From contig NZ_JPOC01000041.1 of the NCBI RefSeq assembly GCF_000738775.1, positions 1 through 57,953 on the forward strand: a DNA stretch of 57,953 nucleotides. Reading direction: 5' to 3'. This stretch comes from Prescottella defluvii (GTDB lineage: Bacteria > Actinomycetota > Actinomycetes > Mycobacteriales > Mycobacteriaceae). The translations under genes and the position numbers were made by a program. Shown one piece after another: positions 17,370 through 26,132 of this stretch (positions within the stretch are counted from its first letter, which is position 1; each line of letters begins with the position of its first letter). The notes below the pieces were generated by a model. That model saw only the letters and a program-made list of their open reading frames with translations. It had not been told where the DNA came from and made no database searches.

Positions 17370-18580
17370 GAGCGACCCGCCTCGCGGGCGGCACGCTTCG
17401 CCTTGCCCACGACACGCTTGGCCAGCGCCCAGCGGTGCACCTCGGAGGGACCGTCGTACACCCGGAACGGACGCACCTCACGGGACAGGCGGGCGAGTGG
17501 CAGGTCGCCGGAGACGCCCATGCCGCCGCACATCTGGATGGAGCGGTCCACGATCCGGAAGATCGCCTCGGACCCGAACGTCTTCGCGATCGAGGTGGAG
17601 TCCGACGCGGTCTGCCCGCGATCGAGTTCCCAGCACGCGCGGACCAGCAGCGACCGGGTGGCGGCGATGTCGATCTCGTTGTCGGCGACCATCTTCTGGG
17701 TCATCCCGAGATCGCCGATCCGGGATCCGAAACCCTCGCGCTGCGCGACGTACGCGACCGCGACGTCGTGCCCGCGGCGCGCCGCCCCCAGCCACCGCAT
17801 CACGTGCGTCATCCTGGCCGGCCCGAGTCGGACCTGCGCGTAGGCGAAGCCCTCGTCGACGGCGCCCAGGACGGCCTCGTCCGGCACGAACAGGTCCTCG
17901 AAGAACACCTCGCAGTGGCCGCCGATCATCGCGCGGTCGAGCGTGTCGATGTGCCGGCCGACGCGGATACCGGGTGCGGATGCCGGCGCGAGGAACATCG
18001 TCGCGCCACCGCGGTCACCGGGCGTCCCGGACGTGCGGGCCATGATGATGAAGAAGCCGGCACCGTCCGCACCGGTGATGAACCACTTGTGGCCGTTGAT
18101 CTTCCAACCGCCGGGCGCCTTCTCGGCGCGGGTGGTCAGCGCCGACGGATCGGAGCCGGCACCGGGCGCGGGTTCGGTCATCGCGAACGCCGAGCGCACC
18201 TCGCCGCGGGCGAGCGGCCCGAGGAACTGTTCCTTCTGCGCGGCGTCGGCGACGTGGGCGAGCAGGTGCACGTTGCCTTCGTCGGGTGCGCCGATGTTCA
18301 GGGCCGTCGGCCCGAACAACGAGTACCCGGCGGCCTCGAACACCGGCGCGCGATCGCTCATGTCCAGGCCCAGGCCTCCGTACTCGACGGGTGCGTGCGG
18401 GGCGAGCAGTCCCCGCCCCTTCGCCTCGGCCTGGAGTTCGACCCGCAGCGCGTCGCCTCCGGCCGCGGCGATATCGCCGCCGTGGGCGTCCTCGATCGGC
18501 AGGACCACGTCCCGCACGAACTCGGTGGTGCGCGCGATCAGCGCGTCCACCTCGGGCGAGTACGACAGATCAACAGCCAC
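17366..18580 (-). CDS. acyl-CoA dehydrogenase (FadE/ACAD10-11 type)
   Basis: 404 residues from GTG 18580, with GGAGG upstream. The FAD-binding signature is clear: F-A-M-T-E-P-A-P-G-A-G-S-D (about 150-162), W-x-I-N-G-H-K-W-F-I-T-G, and the C-terminal Q-M-C-G-G-M-G-V-S-G-D-L-P-L-A followed by R-x-F-R-V-Y-D-G-P-S-E-V-H. The last motif belongs to the ACAD10/11-like group. It oxidises an acyl-CoA to the 2-enoyl-CoA. It leads an operon with the phosphotransferase, SDR and histidine phosphatase genes, joined by overlaps or a short gap. A 20-base palindrome 20 bases upstream of the start is the likely operator. Confidence 0.92.
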   Translation of the reverse strand: MAVDLSYSPEVDALIARTTEFVRDVVLPIEDAHGGDIAAAGGDALRVELQAEAKGRGLLAPHAPVEYGGLGLDMSDRAPVFEAAGYSLFGPTALNIGAPDEGNVHLLAHVADAAQKEQFLGPLARGEVRSAFAMTEPAPGAGSDPSALTTRAEKAPGGWKINGHKWFITGADGAGFFIIMARTSGTPGDRGGATMFLAPASAPGIRVGRHIDTLDRAMIGGHCEVFFEDLFVPDEAVLGAVDEGFAYAQVRLGPARMTHVMRWLGAARRGHDVAVAYVAQREGFGSRIGDLGMTQKMVADNEIDIAATRSLLVRACWELDRGQTASDSTSIAKTFGSEAIFRIVDRSIQMCGGMGVSGDLPLARLSREVRPFRVYDGPSEVHRWALAKRVVGKAKRAAREAGRS

Positions 18581-18600
18581 GCCACACCTCCGACTACAGC

Positions 18601-18620
18601 GACCGAGCGATCGCTCGGTC
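18601..18620. promoter_or_regulatory. 20-bp perfect palindrome, probable TetR operator of fadE operon
   Basis: GACCGAGCGATCGCTCGGTC is perfectly self-complementary over 20 bases and ends 20 bases before the GTG of the acyl-CoA dehydrogenase, so it lies about at the transcription start. Sites of the ACCGA...TCGGT type are bound by TetR-family fatty-acid regulators in mycobacteria and relatives. A divergent M48 gene starts 103 bases away and could also be affected. Confidence 0.65.
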
Positions 18621-18723
18621 GGTCGGGCTTACCGTCGCACAGTGGCGATCGGCCGTCAAGCCCCGACCGGACAAACCGGCCAGTCGCTACTCTGATGGAA
18701 ACCATCGACTAGGGGAGGACGAT

Positions 18724-19782
18724 GTGACCACCAGCCCTGATCGCACACGAATCGAGTTTCCCGGCATCAGTTCGCGCGCCTGGGAGCATCCGGCAGACCG
18801 GGCGGCGCTCGTCACGCTCCGCACGCTCAAGGGGTTCGACACCGTTCTGCGGACCGTGTCGGGTCTGCTGCGCGAGCGCCAGCATCGGCTGATGTACCTC
18901 GCGACCTCGATCCGCGTCGACGAGCGCCAGTTCCCCGATCTCGACGACCTGCTCCGCGACTGCGTGCAGATCCTCGGGGCGGACGAGACCCCCGAGCTGT
19001 TCGTCTTCCAGTCCCCCGCGGTCAATTCGTTCACGATCGGCATGGACAAGCCGTTCATCGTGGTCACCACCGGCCTGCTCGACGTCATGAACTACGAGGA
19101 ACAGCGTTTCGTCATCGGCCACGAACTGGGCCACGCGCTGTCCGGGCACGCGGTGTACCGCACCATCCTGCTGCACCTGATGCGGCTGGCCGGCACCATC
19201 GGCTGGGTGCCGGTCGGCGGCTGGGCACTGCGTGCGATCATCGCGGGACTGATGGAGTGGCAACGCAAGTCGGAGCTGTCCGGCGATCGGGCGGGCCTGC
19301 TGTGCAGTCAGGACGTGCACACCGCCCTACGGGTCCAGATGAAGCTGGCCGGCGGGTCCCGGGTCGAGGAGATCGACCCGGACGCGTTCCTCGCGCAGGC
19401 CGCCGAGTACGACGCGAGCGGCGATCTGCGCGACGGTGTCCTCAAGCTGCTCAACATCGAACTGCTCTCCCACCCGTTCTCGGTGCTCCGGGCGGCCGAG
19501 CTGAAGCGGTGGGTGGACGGCGGCGAGTACGCACAGGTTCTCCGCGGCGAGTACCCGCACCGTTCAACGGATGACGATGCCCGGATCGGCGACGAGTTCC
19601 GCAACGCCGCCAAGACGTACAAGCAGAACTTCGATCAGTCCGACGATCCGCTGATCCGGGTGCTGCGCGACGTCGGCAGCGGTCTCGGCGATGCCGTCGG
19701 CGCGGTCGGACACGGCGTCGGCGAGGTCGCGGCGGACATCAAGGAGCGCTTCTCACACTGGCGCAGAGGCTCCGGCGACTGA
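18724..19782 (+). CDS. M48-family zinc metalloprotease
   Basis: 352 residues from GTG 18724, with AGGGGAGG upstream; the frame is open further left but that is the antisense of the dehydrogenase. The zinc motif H-E-L-G-H is at residues 133-137 and a third ligand Glu is likely in K-S-E-L-S-G-D-R-A-G at about 183-190. A hydrophobic stretch (about 147-172) could be a membrane helix or hairpin. The C-terminal part (about 290-352) is rich in Asp and Gly and ends with a basic segment. M48 members such as HtpX act in membrane-protein quality control; this one is a soluble or singly anchored actinobacterial form with unknown substrate. Confidence 0.88.
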   Translation: MTTSPDRTRIEFPGISSRAWEHPADRAALVTLRTLKGFDTVLRTVSGLLRERQHRLMYLATSIRVDERQFPDLDDLLRDCVQILGADETPELFVFQSPAVNSFTIGMDKPFIVVTTGLLDVMNYEEQRFVIGHELGHALSGHAVYRTILLHLMRLAGTIGWVPVGGWALRAIIAGLMEWQRKSELSGDRAGLLCSQDVHTALRVQMKLAGGSRVEEIDPDAFLAQAAEYDASGDLRDGVLKLLNIELLSHPFSVLRAAELKRWVDGGEYAQVLRGEYPHRSTDDDARIGDEFRNAAKTYKQNFDQSDDPLIRVLRDVGSGLGDAVGAVGHGVGEVAADIKERFSHWRRGSGD

Positions 19783-19848
19783 CCTGGCACCGATCTTCCA
19801 CTCGCCGAACAACATCGACTTACAGTTCCGGGCAGGCACGCCGCGGGT

Positions 19849-21090
19849 TCAGACCACCTCGAACGCGGGCATCGTGTACCCGATCTCCCGGACAGCCTTA
19901 CTCGGGCCGTACATGCGCAGGATCAGGTAGGAGTCCTTCTCCGGGATAGGTAGAAAGCTCGGGTCGTCTGCACGGGCGTCGGCGTCGGCGCTCAACACGA
20001 TCGTGTAGTAGCCGTCGGTGTCGGGGGTCATGGTGCGGTCGCCTCGACTGTGCCGGTTGATCGCGTTGTGCGCCATGAGGCGGTCGTCGGTGCTGTACAC
20101 GGTGAACGACCAGAATTCACTCACGTCCGGAGGCAGGAAGCGGGCGCGGTAGGTCTTGCCGTCGGACCCGTTGATCGACCTCCCGTCGGAGCCGGTCTCG
20201 ACCTTCAGGTATACCGACTCGACCGGCGGCAGGCCCCACTGACCGATGACTGTGCCCTCGGCGAAGAGGTCGCGCGGCCCGTCCTGAAGGTCGTCCCGTG
20301 TGCCCAGAAGCTTGCCCGAGTTCGTCATTCGCGGAGCCAGGTCACGGAGGTGAGCCCGTCCCAGCAGCTCGCCCCGCTCGGCAGCCTCCAACTGTTCGGG
20401 CACGAAATCGGTCTTCCCGGGCTCGAGGCCGATTTCCTTGTACTTCGCCAACCACGTCGCGTCCGCCTGCGCCATCGAACCAGCATCGAGAACGAAATTG
20501 ACGCGCTGCAGCCAGTTCGTAGCCGCCGGGTCGGGATACTCGCGGGTGAGCTGCTCGGGGCCCGGCACCCCGAGGAATGCCGAGAGCGTCTCCAGTTTCC
20601 ACCGGTCTTGAAGGCTGCGAGCCACTTCGAGGTCGTCCCCACCGGTCGTCATGATGCGACCCATGACCTTGACGAGGTCCGACTCCGAACGCACGACCAG
20701 ATCAATCTGCTCCGGGACCTCGTCCTCCCAGGAGGCGCCGGCGAAGAGGAAACGTCCGCCACGAGCACCGCGCGTGCGAGAGCCGATCATGGCGTTCGTG
20801 TAGTGCCCCAAGTCCATCGTGTGCAAAATCCAGTAGCGGTCTTCGTCGAAGTCCGGAATCGTGACGATCACCGGCTCCGCACCGACGTCGAACCAGCCCT
20901 GGAGATGCAACGTGTCGTTGTTGATCGTGGGATGCGCCGTGTAGGTGTCGTCGGCGAGATCACGCAGAAGCTGGAACTGGTTGAGGGCGAGCCCCGGCTC
21001 GATCGTCGTCTCGTAGAGGAACTTGTACGCCTCGTCGATCGAGTATGCGTACAGATACGCGTCGCACGCGAGCTTCTCGGAAATCGCCAC
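19849..21090 (-). CDS. DUF1254/DUF1214 domain-containing protein
   Basis: 413 residues if started at GTG 21090, where GAGG lies ten bases upstream; GTG 21099 is also possible. The N-terminal part (about 15-130) fits DUF1254 (A-Y-L-Y-A-Y, N-x-x-x-L-L-R-D and N-N-D-T-L-H-L-Q-G-W-F-D-V). The C-terminal part (about 285-410) fits DUF1214 (G-x-x-Y-x-x-R-F-L-P-P-D-V-S-E-F-W-S-F-T-V-Y-S, N-A-I-N-R). Such proteins are common in actinobacteria and proteobacteria; their activity is unknown. No signal peptide is evident with this start. A gap of 207 bases separates it from the TetR gene upstream. Confidence 0.85.
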   Translation of the reverse strand: MAISEKLACDAYLYAYSIDEAYKFLYETTIEPGLALNQFQLLRDLADDTYTAHPTINNDTLHLQGWFDVGAEPVIVTIPDFDEDRYWILHTMDLGHYTNAMIGSRTRGARGGRFLFAGASWEDEVPEQIDLVVRSESDLVKVMGRIMTTGGDDLEVARSLQDRWKLETLSAFLGVPGPEQLTREYPDPAATNWLQRVNFVLDAGSMAQADATWLAKYKEIGLEPGKTDFVPEQLEAAERGELLGRAHLRDLAPRMTNSGKLLGTRDDLQDGPRDLFAEGTVIGQWGLPPVESVYLKVETGSDGRSINGSDGKTYRARFLPPDVSEFWSFTVYSTDDRLMAHNAINRHSRGDRTMTPDTDGYYTIVLSADADARADDPSFLPIPEKDSYLILRMYGPSKAVREIGYTMPAFEVV

Positions 21091-21297
21091 TCGAACCACT
21101 TCCTCAGTGTCGTTGTCGAACGGCCGGACGGCCGCACCGCCATTGCAACACGTCGGATTACGAACATCCGTCGGCAACGCGCCGCGTCCCCGGACTGAAG
21201 TTACCCAATGGCGCGCACAGTCGCGGTGCCTATTTCGGACCGAACGCGCACTGCCGCGCCGCGCTGGCATCGATCGGGACGCTGGGACTCGGGCTGA

Positions 21298-21909
21298 TCA
21301 CACAGCACCGACCGCACCCCGCGCGATCACGAGATACCGCTCCACCAGTTCGTCGGGACTGAGCGGCCCGTCGGGTCGGTACCAGCCGGCGACGGCGATG
21401 CAGAGCGTGGCGACGGCGCGGCTCGCATCGCCGGGGTAGGGCGTCCGGAAGTCGCCGGCCTGCACCCCGGCCAGGACGATGGCGTCGAGCATGCGCTGCT
21501 GTTCGTCGCGCATCGCGACGTACTCCGCGCGTCCCTCCGGTTCCATGCTGCGCATCTCGGTGGAGGCGACGAATGCCTGTGCCCACCGGACCATGTGGAA
21601 CCGCAACAGCGATTCGACGACGGCGTCGAACTGCTCGCGCGGCGACGGGCCCGCTTCGGCGAGGGCGCGTCGGCTGCGGTCGAGCAGGTCCGCCATGATC
21701 ACCTGCGTCAGCGCCACCAGCATCGACTGCTTGGACGGGTAGTGGTGGTACAGCCCCGGCACCGACAGGCCTGCCCGCGCGGCGATCTCACGAATCGACG
21801 CCCCCTCGTACCCGCGTTCGGCGAACACCTCCAGCGCCGCCGCGAGCGGCCCGGGCAGCGCAGTGTCGCCGTAGTGCCGCCACGATCCCGCTGCCCCGTC
21901 CGATGTCAT
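21298..21909 (-). CDS. TetR-family regulator (last gene of exporter operon)
   Basis: 203 residues from ATG 21909, overlapping the stop of the preceding TetR gene by four bases. The N-terminal helix-turn-helix (about 20-65) reads A-L-E-V-F-A-E-R-G-Y-E-G-A-S-I-R-E-I-A then A-G-L-S-V-P-G-L-Y-H-H-Y-P-S-K, a typical TetR recognition helix. The rest is an all-helical ligand domain. It is the fourth gene after the ABC ATPase, permease and another TetR gene, so both regulators are probably made from the same message. Its own target is unknown; the DUF1254 gene downstream is one candidate. Confidence 0.88.
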   Translation of the reverse strand: MTSDGAAGSWRHYGDTALPGPLAAALEVFAERGYEGASIREIAARAGLSVPGLYHHYPSKQSMLVALTQVIMADLLDRSRRALAEAGPSPREQFDAVVESLLRFHMVRWAQAFVASTEMRSMEPEGRAEYVAMRDEQQRMLDAIVLAGVQAGDFRTPYPGDASRAVATLCIAVAGWYRPDGPLSPDELVERYLVIARGAVGAV

Positions 21910-22472
21910 GCCCCCACCGTATGCGCGCCGTTCAGGAAGAGCGCGACCAGCTTCGGTGCGAGCGAGTCGTCGTCGGGCCGCAGGTCCGTGGCACGCGCCA
22001 GATGCAGGAGGGCGTTGGTCAGGAAGCCCTCGTCACCGGCGAGTTCCCTGGCCTCGACGGCATCGCGGATGACGGCCTCGACCGGGTCGAGGAGCTTGGT
22101 GACGTACGCCCGCGACACCTCGTCCCGGATCGGGTCGTCGACGAGCGGCAGCGCGTCGAACAGTCGCTGGTCGAACGACACCTGCGCCCCGCTCGGGTCG
22201 GCCACCGCGCGCACGATCGCCACGAGCCGATCCGTGAGGTCGCCGTCCGACGCAAGCCCGGCCTGGAGCTTCTCGTGCTGCCGATCGATGAAATCGTGTG
22301 CGGCAGCGGCGTACAGCGCATCCTTGCCGCCGGGGAAGTGGTGGTAGAGCGACGGCCTCTTGATGCCGACCTCCTGGACCACCTCGATGAGGGAGAGCCC
22401 CGCGTATCCGTTCGTCGCGAGGTGCCGGGCGAACGTCTCTACGAGGCGCGCCTTGGTGTCGGTGGGTGTCAT
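21906..22472 (-). CDS. TetR-family regulator of the ABC exporter operon
   Basis: 188 residues from ATG 22472, overlapping the permease stop (ATGA). The helix-turn-helix (about 8-55) reads L-V-E-T-F-A-R-H-L-A-T-N-G-Y-A-G-L-S-L, then V-G-I-K-R-P-S-L-Y-H-H-F-P-G-G-K. The C-terminal ligand domain is helical. As the third gene of the exporter operon it most likely represses the operon through the 24-base palindrome at 24241-24264 and is relieved by an exported compound; that link is inference from gene order. Confidence 0.88.
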   Translation of the reverse strand: MTPTDTKARLVETFARHLATNGYAGLSLIEVVQEVGIKRPSLYHHFPGGKDALYAAAAHDFIDRQHEKLQAGLASDGDLTDRLVAIVRAVADPSGAQVSFDQRLFDALPLVDDPIRDEVSRAYVTKLLDPVEAVIRDAVEARELAGDEGFLTNALLHLARATDLRPDDDSLAPKLVALFLNGAHTVGA

Positions 22473-23278
22473 CGTGTCTTGCTCCGGTGCGTCAGTGCGG
22501 CGGCGCAGGCTGCGATTCCACCGACGACAAGGATAGTGACGATGACGGCGGCGGCGAGCGGCGCCTGCACACCCGCGCTGCCCACCGTGCCCCGCATCGC
22601 CTCGAGGAGATAGGTGATCGGGTTCACCGACGCGATCACGCGCATCCATCCGGCGAGTTGATCGGCCGGGGCCAGCACACCGGTGAAGAACGACAGCCCG
22701 AAGAACAGCATCGTGACGCCGTTGACCGTCGACGAGGTCCCGGATCGGACGGCCGCGGCAACCCCTACCGATGCCACCCCGACGCCGACCGCGACGGTCC
22801 ACGCGACCAGGAGGACGATGTCGCCGAAACTGCTGGGCCGCAGTCCCAGGAGGAGCGAACCCAGAATCGTGAGGACCGCCTGGGCGAGCACCACCATCGA
22901 CGCCGCGATCAACGGACCGACGACGAAGGGCCGGGTGCTGCCGTGGGCGAGCGCCAACCGGTCGAGGTATCCGCCGGCGACGTCGCGGGCCACCAGCTCC
23001 CCGGCGGTCGCGGCGCCGGTGACGGCACCGGTCAGCAGGATCAGCGGGAGAATGAACGCGATGAACGTGGTGCCGTCCAGGTAGGCGTCGCCTGCCCGCG
23101 AGAGCTGGCCCGAGTAGATCAGCATGAAGAACAGCGACATGCTGAGCGGACTGATCAGCAGCATCGGCAGTCGCACCACGGTCCGCAGGGAACGGGCGGC
23201 AGCAGCGACGTGGACGCCGACGGGTGAACCGCCGTCCGCGTCGGCCCGGGGACCGCCGAGGTCGATTGCCGTCGTCAT
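22469..23278 (-). CDS. ABC-2 type exporter permease (DrrB-like)
   Basis: 269 residues from ATG 23278, overlapping the ATPase stop by four bases. Six hydrophobic segments follow the ABC-2 layout: a first helix at about 35-57 after an amphipathic segment, and a final one at about 243-262. The conserved V-N-G-V-T-M-L-F-F-G-L-S-F-F-T-G and N-P-I-T-Y-L-L-E-A-M-R motifs are those of the daunorubicin-resistance DrrB group. It forms the membrane channel for the partner ATPase and exports a drug or lipid-like compound. Confidence 0.9.
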   Translation of the reverse strand: MTTAIDLGGPRADADGGSPVGVHVAAAARSLRTVVRLPMLLISPLSMSLFFMLIYSGQLSRAGDAYLDGTTFIAFILPLILLTGAVTGAATAGELVARDVAGGYLDRLALAHGSTRPFVVGPLIAASMVVLAQAVLTILGSLLLGLRPSSFGDIVLLVAWTVAVGVGVASVGVAAAVRSGTSSTVNGVTMLFFGLSFFTGVLAPADQLAGWMRVIASVNPITYLLEAMRGTVGSAGVQAPLAAAVIVTILVVGGIAACAAALTHRSKTR

Positions 23279-24234
23279 GCCGGTGCCCCCTCGTGATCGG
23301 TTGCCAGCCTGGCGAACACGTCGTCCAGCGTCGGCTCCTCGAGCCGGAGCCCGGTGATGTCGTCGGTGAAGGCGGCGAGCTCGCCGATGACCGCCGGCCA
23401 CGACTCCCCCGTTCGGCCGGCGCCGGTGAGCGCGAACCGGATCTCGGTGGACTCGTCACGCGCGAGTGTGTGCGGCATCCGCAGCCGGGTGACGATCTCG
23501 GCGAGCCGGTCCGGCGTCGCGACGGTGACGGCGAGGGTCCGCGTGCCGGTGTGACTCTTGAGCTCGTCGGGGCTGCCCCGGCCGGCGAGTCGCCCGGCGC
23601 GCAGGACCAGCAACTCGCTCGCGAGCACCTCCGCCTCGTGCAGGTCCTGCGTGGAGATGAACAGCGTCGTTCCGCGCTCGCGGTTGAGCCGACGCAACTC
23701 GTCCCACAGCTCCAGCCGGCTCAACGGGTCGAGCCCCGCGGTGGGCTCGTCGAGCACGATGAGCTGCGGATCCCCGACCAGCGCCAGTGCCAGGTCGACG
23801 CGGCGGCGGGTACCGCCGGACAACTTCGACAGGCGTGTCGACGCGTGCGCCGACAGCCCGAACAGATCGACGAGTTCGCCGGCGCGGCGCTTCGCGGCAC
23901 CCGAGGTCCGCCCGAGGACGATCGCCTGCAGGACGAGCACCTCGGTCGGCGTCATCAGAGGGTCGAGCGTGTTGCTCTGCGGCGTCAGCCCCAGCAGGCG
24001 ACGGATGGACGGGGCGTCGCGGACCGCGTCGTGTCCGAACACCTCGACGGTGCCCGACGTCGGCGTGCGGAGGGTCGCGACGATCTCCATCGTCGTCGAC
24101 TTTCCGGCCCCGTTCAGGCCCGCCAGGACCGTCCGCGCGCCGCGCTCGACGCGGAGGGTCAACCGGTCGACGACAGTCCGGTTCCCGTATCTCTTGGTGA
24201 GTTCGTGCAGGTGAATGGCAGGGGGTTCGGTCAT
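23275..24234 (-). CDS. ABC exporter ATPase (DrrA-like)
   Basis: 319 residues from ATG 24234. Motifs in order: Walker A G-L-N-G-A-G-K-S-T (about 39-47), Q-loop L-T-P-Q, signature L-S-G-G-T-R-R-R-V-D, Walker B L-I-V-L-D-E-P-T-A-G-L-D. The H-loop position carries Gln (S-T-Q-D-L) rather than His, as in DrrA relatives. A C-terminal extension of about 85 residues is also typical of DrrA. It powers the adjacent permease. The start lies six bases from a 24-base palindrome, so transcription of this operon (ATPase, permease, two TetR genes) is probably governed there. Confidence 0.92.
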   Translation of the reverse strand: MTEPPAIHLHELTKRYGNRTVVDRLTLRVERGARTVLAGLNGAGKSTTMEIVATLRTPTSGTVEVFGHDAVRDAPSIRRLLGLTPQSNTLDPLMTPTEVLVLQAIVLGRTSGAAKRRAGELVDLFGLSAHASTRLSKLSGGTRRRVDLALALVGDPQLIVLDEPTAGLDPLSRLELWDELRRLNRERGTTLFISTQDLHEAEVLASELLVLRAGRLAGRGSPDELKSHTGTRTLAVTVATPDRLAEIVTRLRMPHTLARDESTEIRFALTGAGRTGESWPAVIGELAAFTDDITGLRLEEPTLDDVFARLATDHEGAPA

Positions 24235-24240
24235 GCCGTC

Positions 24241-24264
24241 AACCTACCTACATGTAGGTAGGTT
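24241..24264. promoter_or_regulatory. 24-bp perfect palindrome, exporter operon operator
   Basis: The half-site AACCTACCTACA is followed directly by its exact reverse complement TGTAGGTAGGTT. The site ends six bases before the ATPase start codon, so a bound TetR protein would block the promoter or start region. Each half contains a CCTA repeat, which could allow binding in more than one register. Confidence 0.75.
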
Positions 24265-24307
24265 TGTCGAAGCGGCGTCGATCCGGTCGGCGACTTTCCC
24301 GGTTCGC

Positions 24308-25990
24308 CTACTTCTCGATCGGCTTGGCCATCTCCCGCATCAGCAGGTCGGTCATCTTCAGCGCCCGGTCCCCACCGTCGGCGTCGGCGACGAAGACCGC
24401 GAACGCGAGGTCGCCACGCGAGCCGAAGAACCATCGGTCGCTGTCGTTGCCGGACGCCATCCCGATCAGGTCGGGGTACTGCTTGAGGAACGATGCCGGC
24501 CCGGCCTGGACGTTGTCGCGCATCGCGTTCCGCAACTGGTCGGCGACATGCGCGGGCAGTGCGTCCTCGACGTTCTTCGCGGTGGCCTGCTGGCCCTCCA
24601 CGATCATCGGCATCGGGGCACTGCCGCGGGCGACGGACGCCGCCATCATCGCGAGACCGAAGGGACTGACCTGTGGTTCCGATCCGTTCCGCGACTTCAT
24701 CACCTGGTCCACCCCCGACTGAGACGCGGTGAGGACCGCGGTTTCCGGGTCGAGGCCGGGCATCTCGTAGTTCAGGCCGACGCCGAGTTGCCGACCGGCG
24801 CGCTCGAGGTCGTCGTCGCTGACGTCCCCGGGATCGACCCCCGACTGCAGCGCCGCGGCCCGGCGCACCAGGTCCACCGAGGAGCCGGCCGGGTAGAGGC
24901 CCGAGAAGGCGATCGGCCCCTGTTCGAATGCCTGATTGTTCTGCGCCGCAACGACGACCGCACCGGTCGACGGCCGGATCCCGACGATCACGGACGGCGT
25001 TCCGACACTGACGACGGCATTCTCCGCCGCCAACTGCAACCGGGAGTCGAGGGTGGCCTTGATGTCGGGGCCGGGCGGGCCCTGGTAGCCCACCTGCTGC
25101 TGCATCGCACCGCCGGGTTCGACGACGTTGACCGCCCACCCGGCGGTGGCGTCACGGTTCGCCTGCCACACCGCCCGCAGCGGATCGAGCAGCGGTGTGA
25201 CGATCCGGCGGTCGGTGGTGATCAGCTTGGGCTGCTTGTCGACGACGACGCCGGGGATGCCCTGGAGGTCACGTTCGAGGTACTGGTAGTCCTGGTCGCG
25301 CAGCAGCACCGCGACCACTCTCTCCCCCGGCTTCGCGGCGAGGTCCTTGCGCAGCGCGTCCGCGGTCACCAGTGGGGCGACGGGTTCGAGCGCCTTCGCC
25401 ACCCGATCGGTCGTCACGACCGGATCGGGCATCGTGGACGGGTCGAGTGTGATCGCGTTGATCGTCTGTTCCGCCATCAGTGGGTTGCCCGCGCCGTCGA
25501 GCACGCGCGGCGCCGCGGCATCGGTCCGGTCGTACTGGACGATGCGCCCGTGTCCGAGCGGCGGCGCGAGCAGGGTCGGATCCCACGACACCCGCCAGCC
25601 CACCGAGAGTTTCCGGACACCGCCGTCGACGTAGTAGCTCCAGTCCTTGCCTTCTCCGAAGTTCCAGGCGGTGTCGACGGTGAAGAAGCCGGAATCGCCG
25701 TTGAGTTCCATGAACTGCGCGAGGGTCCACGTGGATTCCTTCGCGTCGAGTCCGTCGAACATCTGCTGGATGGAATCCTCGGCCGCGTTCGGATACGACG
25801 TCAACGACGCCGCGGCCGAGGCGTCCCGGTCGTTGAGCGCCTGGACGAAATCGGTGACGACCGACTCCGCGCTCGCGTCGGTCTTCTGTCCCACGCAGGA
25901 CACCAGGGCGACGGCCAGGACGGCGACGAGTCCGAGCGGCAGGGCGATCGCACGGTGGCGCCGTAAGCGGGGCGAGGCTCGGAAACCCAT
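24308..25990 (-). CDS. penicillin-binding-protein-like lipoprotein lacking catalytic motifs
   Basis: 560 residues from ATG 25990, with GGAGG nine bases upstream. A lipobox (L-V-S-C, Cys32) marks a lipoprotein. Residues about 38-145 form an NTF2-like MecA-N domain, followed by a dimerisation region and a transpeptidase-like domain from about 310. The catalytic S-x-x-K is S-S-V-D (370-373), the roughly 48-residue segment with the S-x-N motif is missing compared with the upstream paralog, and K-T-G-T is replaced by M-A-S-G (511-514). It therefore cannot acylate penicillin or cross-link peptidoglycan by the usual mechanism. It follows the intact paralog by 142 bases and probably arose by duplication; a scaffold or regulator role is inference. 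Confidence 0.88.
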   Translation of the reverse strand: MGFRASPRLRRHRAIALPLGLVAVLAVALVSCVGQKTDASAESVVTDFVQALNDRDASAAASLTSYPNAAEDSIQQMFDGLDAKESTWTLAQFMELNGDSGFFTVDTAWNFGEGKDWSYYVDGGVRKLSVGWRVSWDPTLLAPPLGHGRIVQYDRTDAAAPRVLDGAGNPLMAEQTINAITLDPSTMPDPVVTTDRVAKALEPVAPLVTADALRKDLAAKPGERVVAVLLRDQDYQYLERDLQGIPGVVVDKQPKLITTDRRIVTPLLDPLRAVWQANRDATAGWAVNVVEPGGAMQQQVGYQGPPGPDIKATLDSRLQLAAENAVVSVGTPSVIVGIRPSTGAVVVAAQNNQAFEQGPIAFSGLYPAGSSVDLVRRAAALQSGVDPGDVSDDDLERAGRQLGVGLNYEMPGLDPETAVLTASQSGVDQVMKSRNGSEPQVSPFGLAMMAASVARGSAPMPMIVEGQQATAKNVEDALPAHVADQLRNAMRDNVQAGPASFLKQYPDLIGMASGNDSDRWFFGSRGDLAFAVFVADADGGDRALKMTDLLMREMAKPIEK

Positions 25991-26132
25991 GGCAACAATC
26001 CTCCCTTTTGTCACATGCGTAACAAGCACGGATCGCCTACGAAGAAGTCACGATTGCGGCACTGACCCCCAGTGCCTATACCTCTTCGTGACCACGCGAG
26101 ATCGCCTCGAGACCCACCCGACCCCGATGGAG

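Noticed and set aside
23275-24234. Missing H-loop His in the exporter ATPase
   Set aside because: The Gln at this position (S-T-Q-D-L) is usual in DrrA-type ATPases, so it is not evidence of inactivity.
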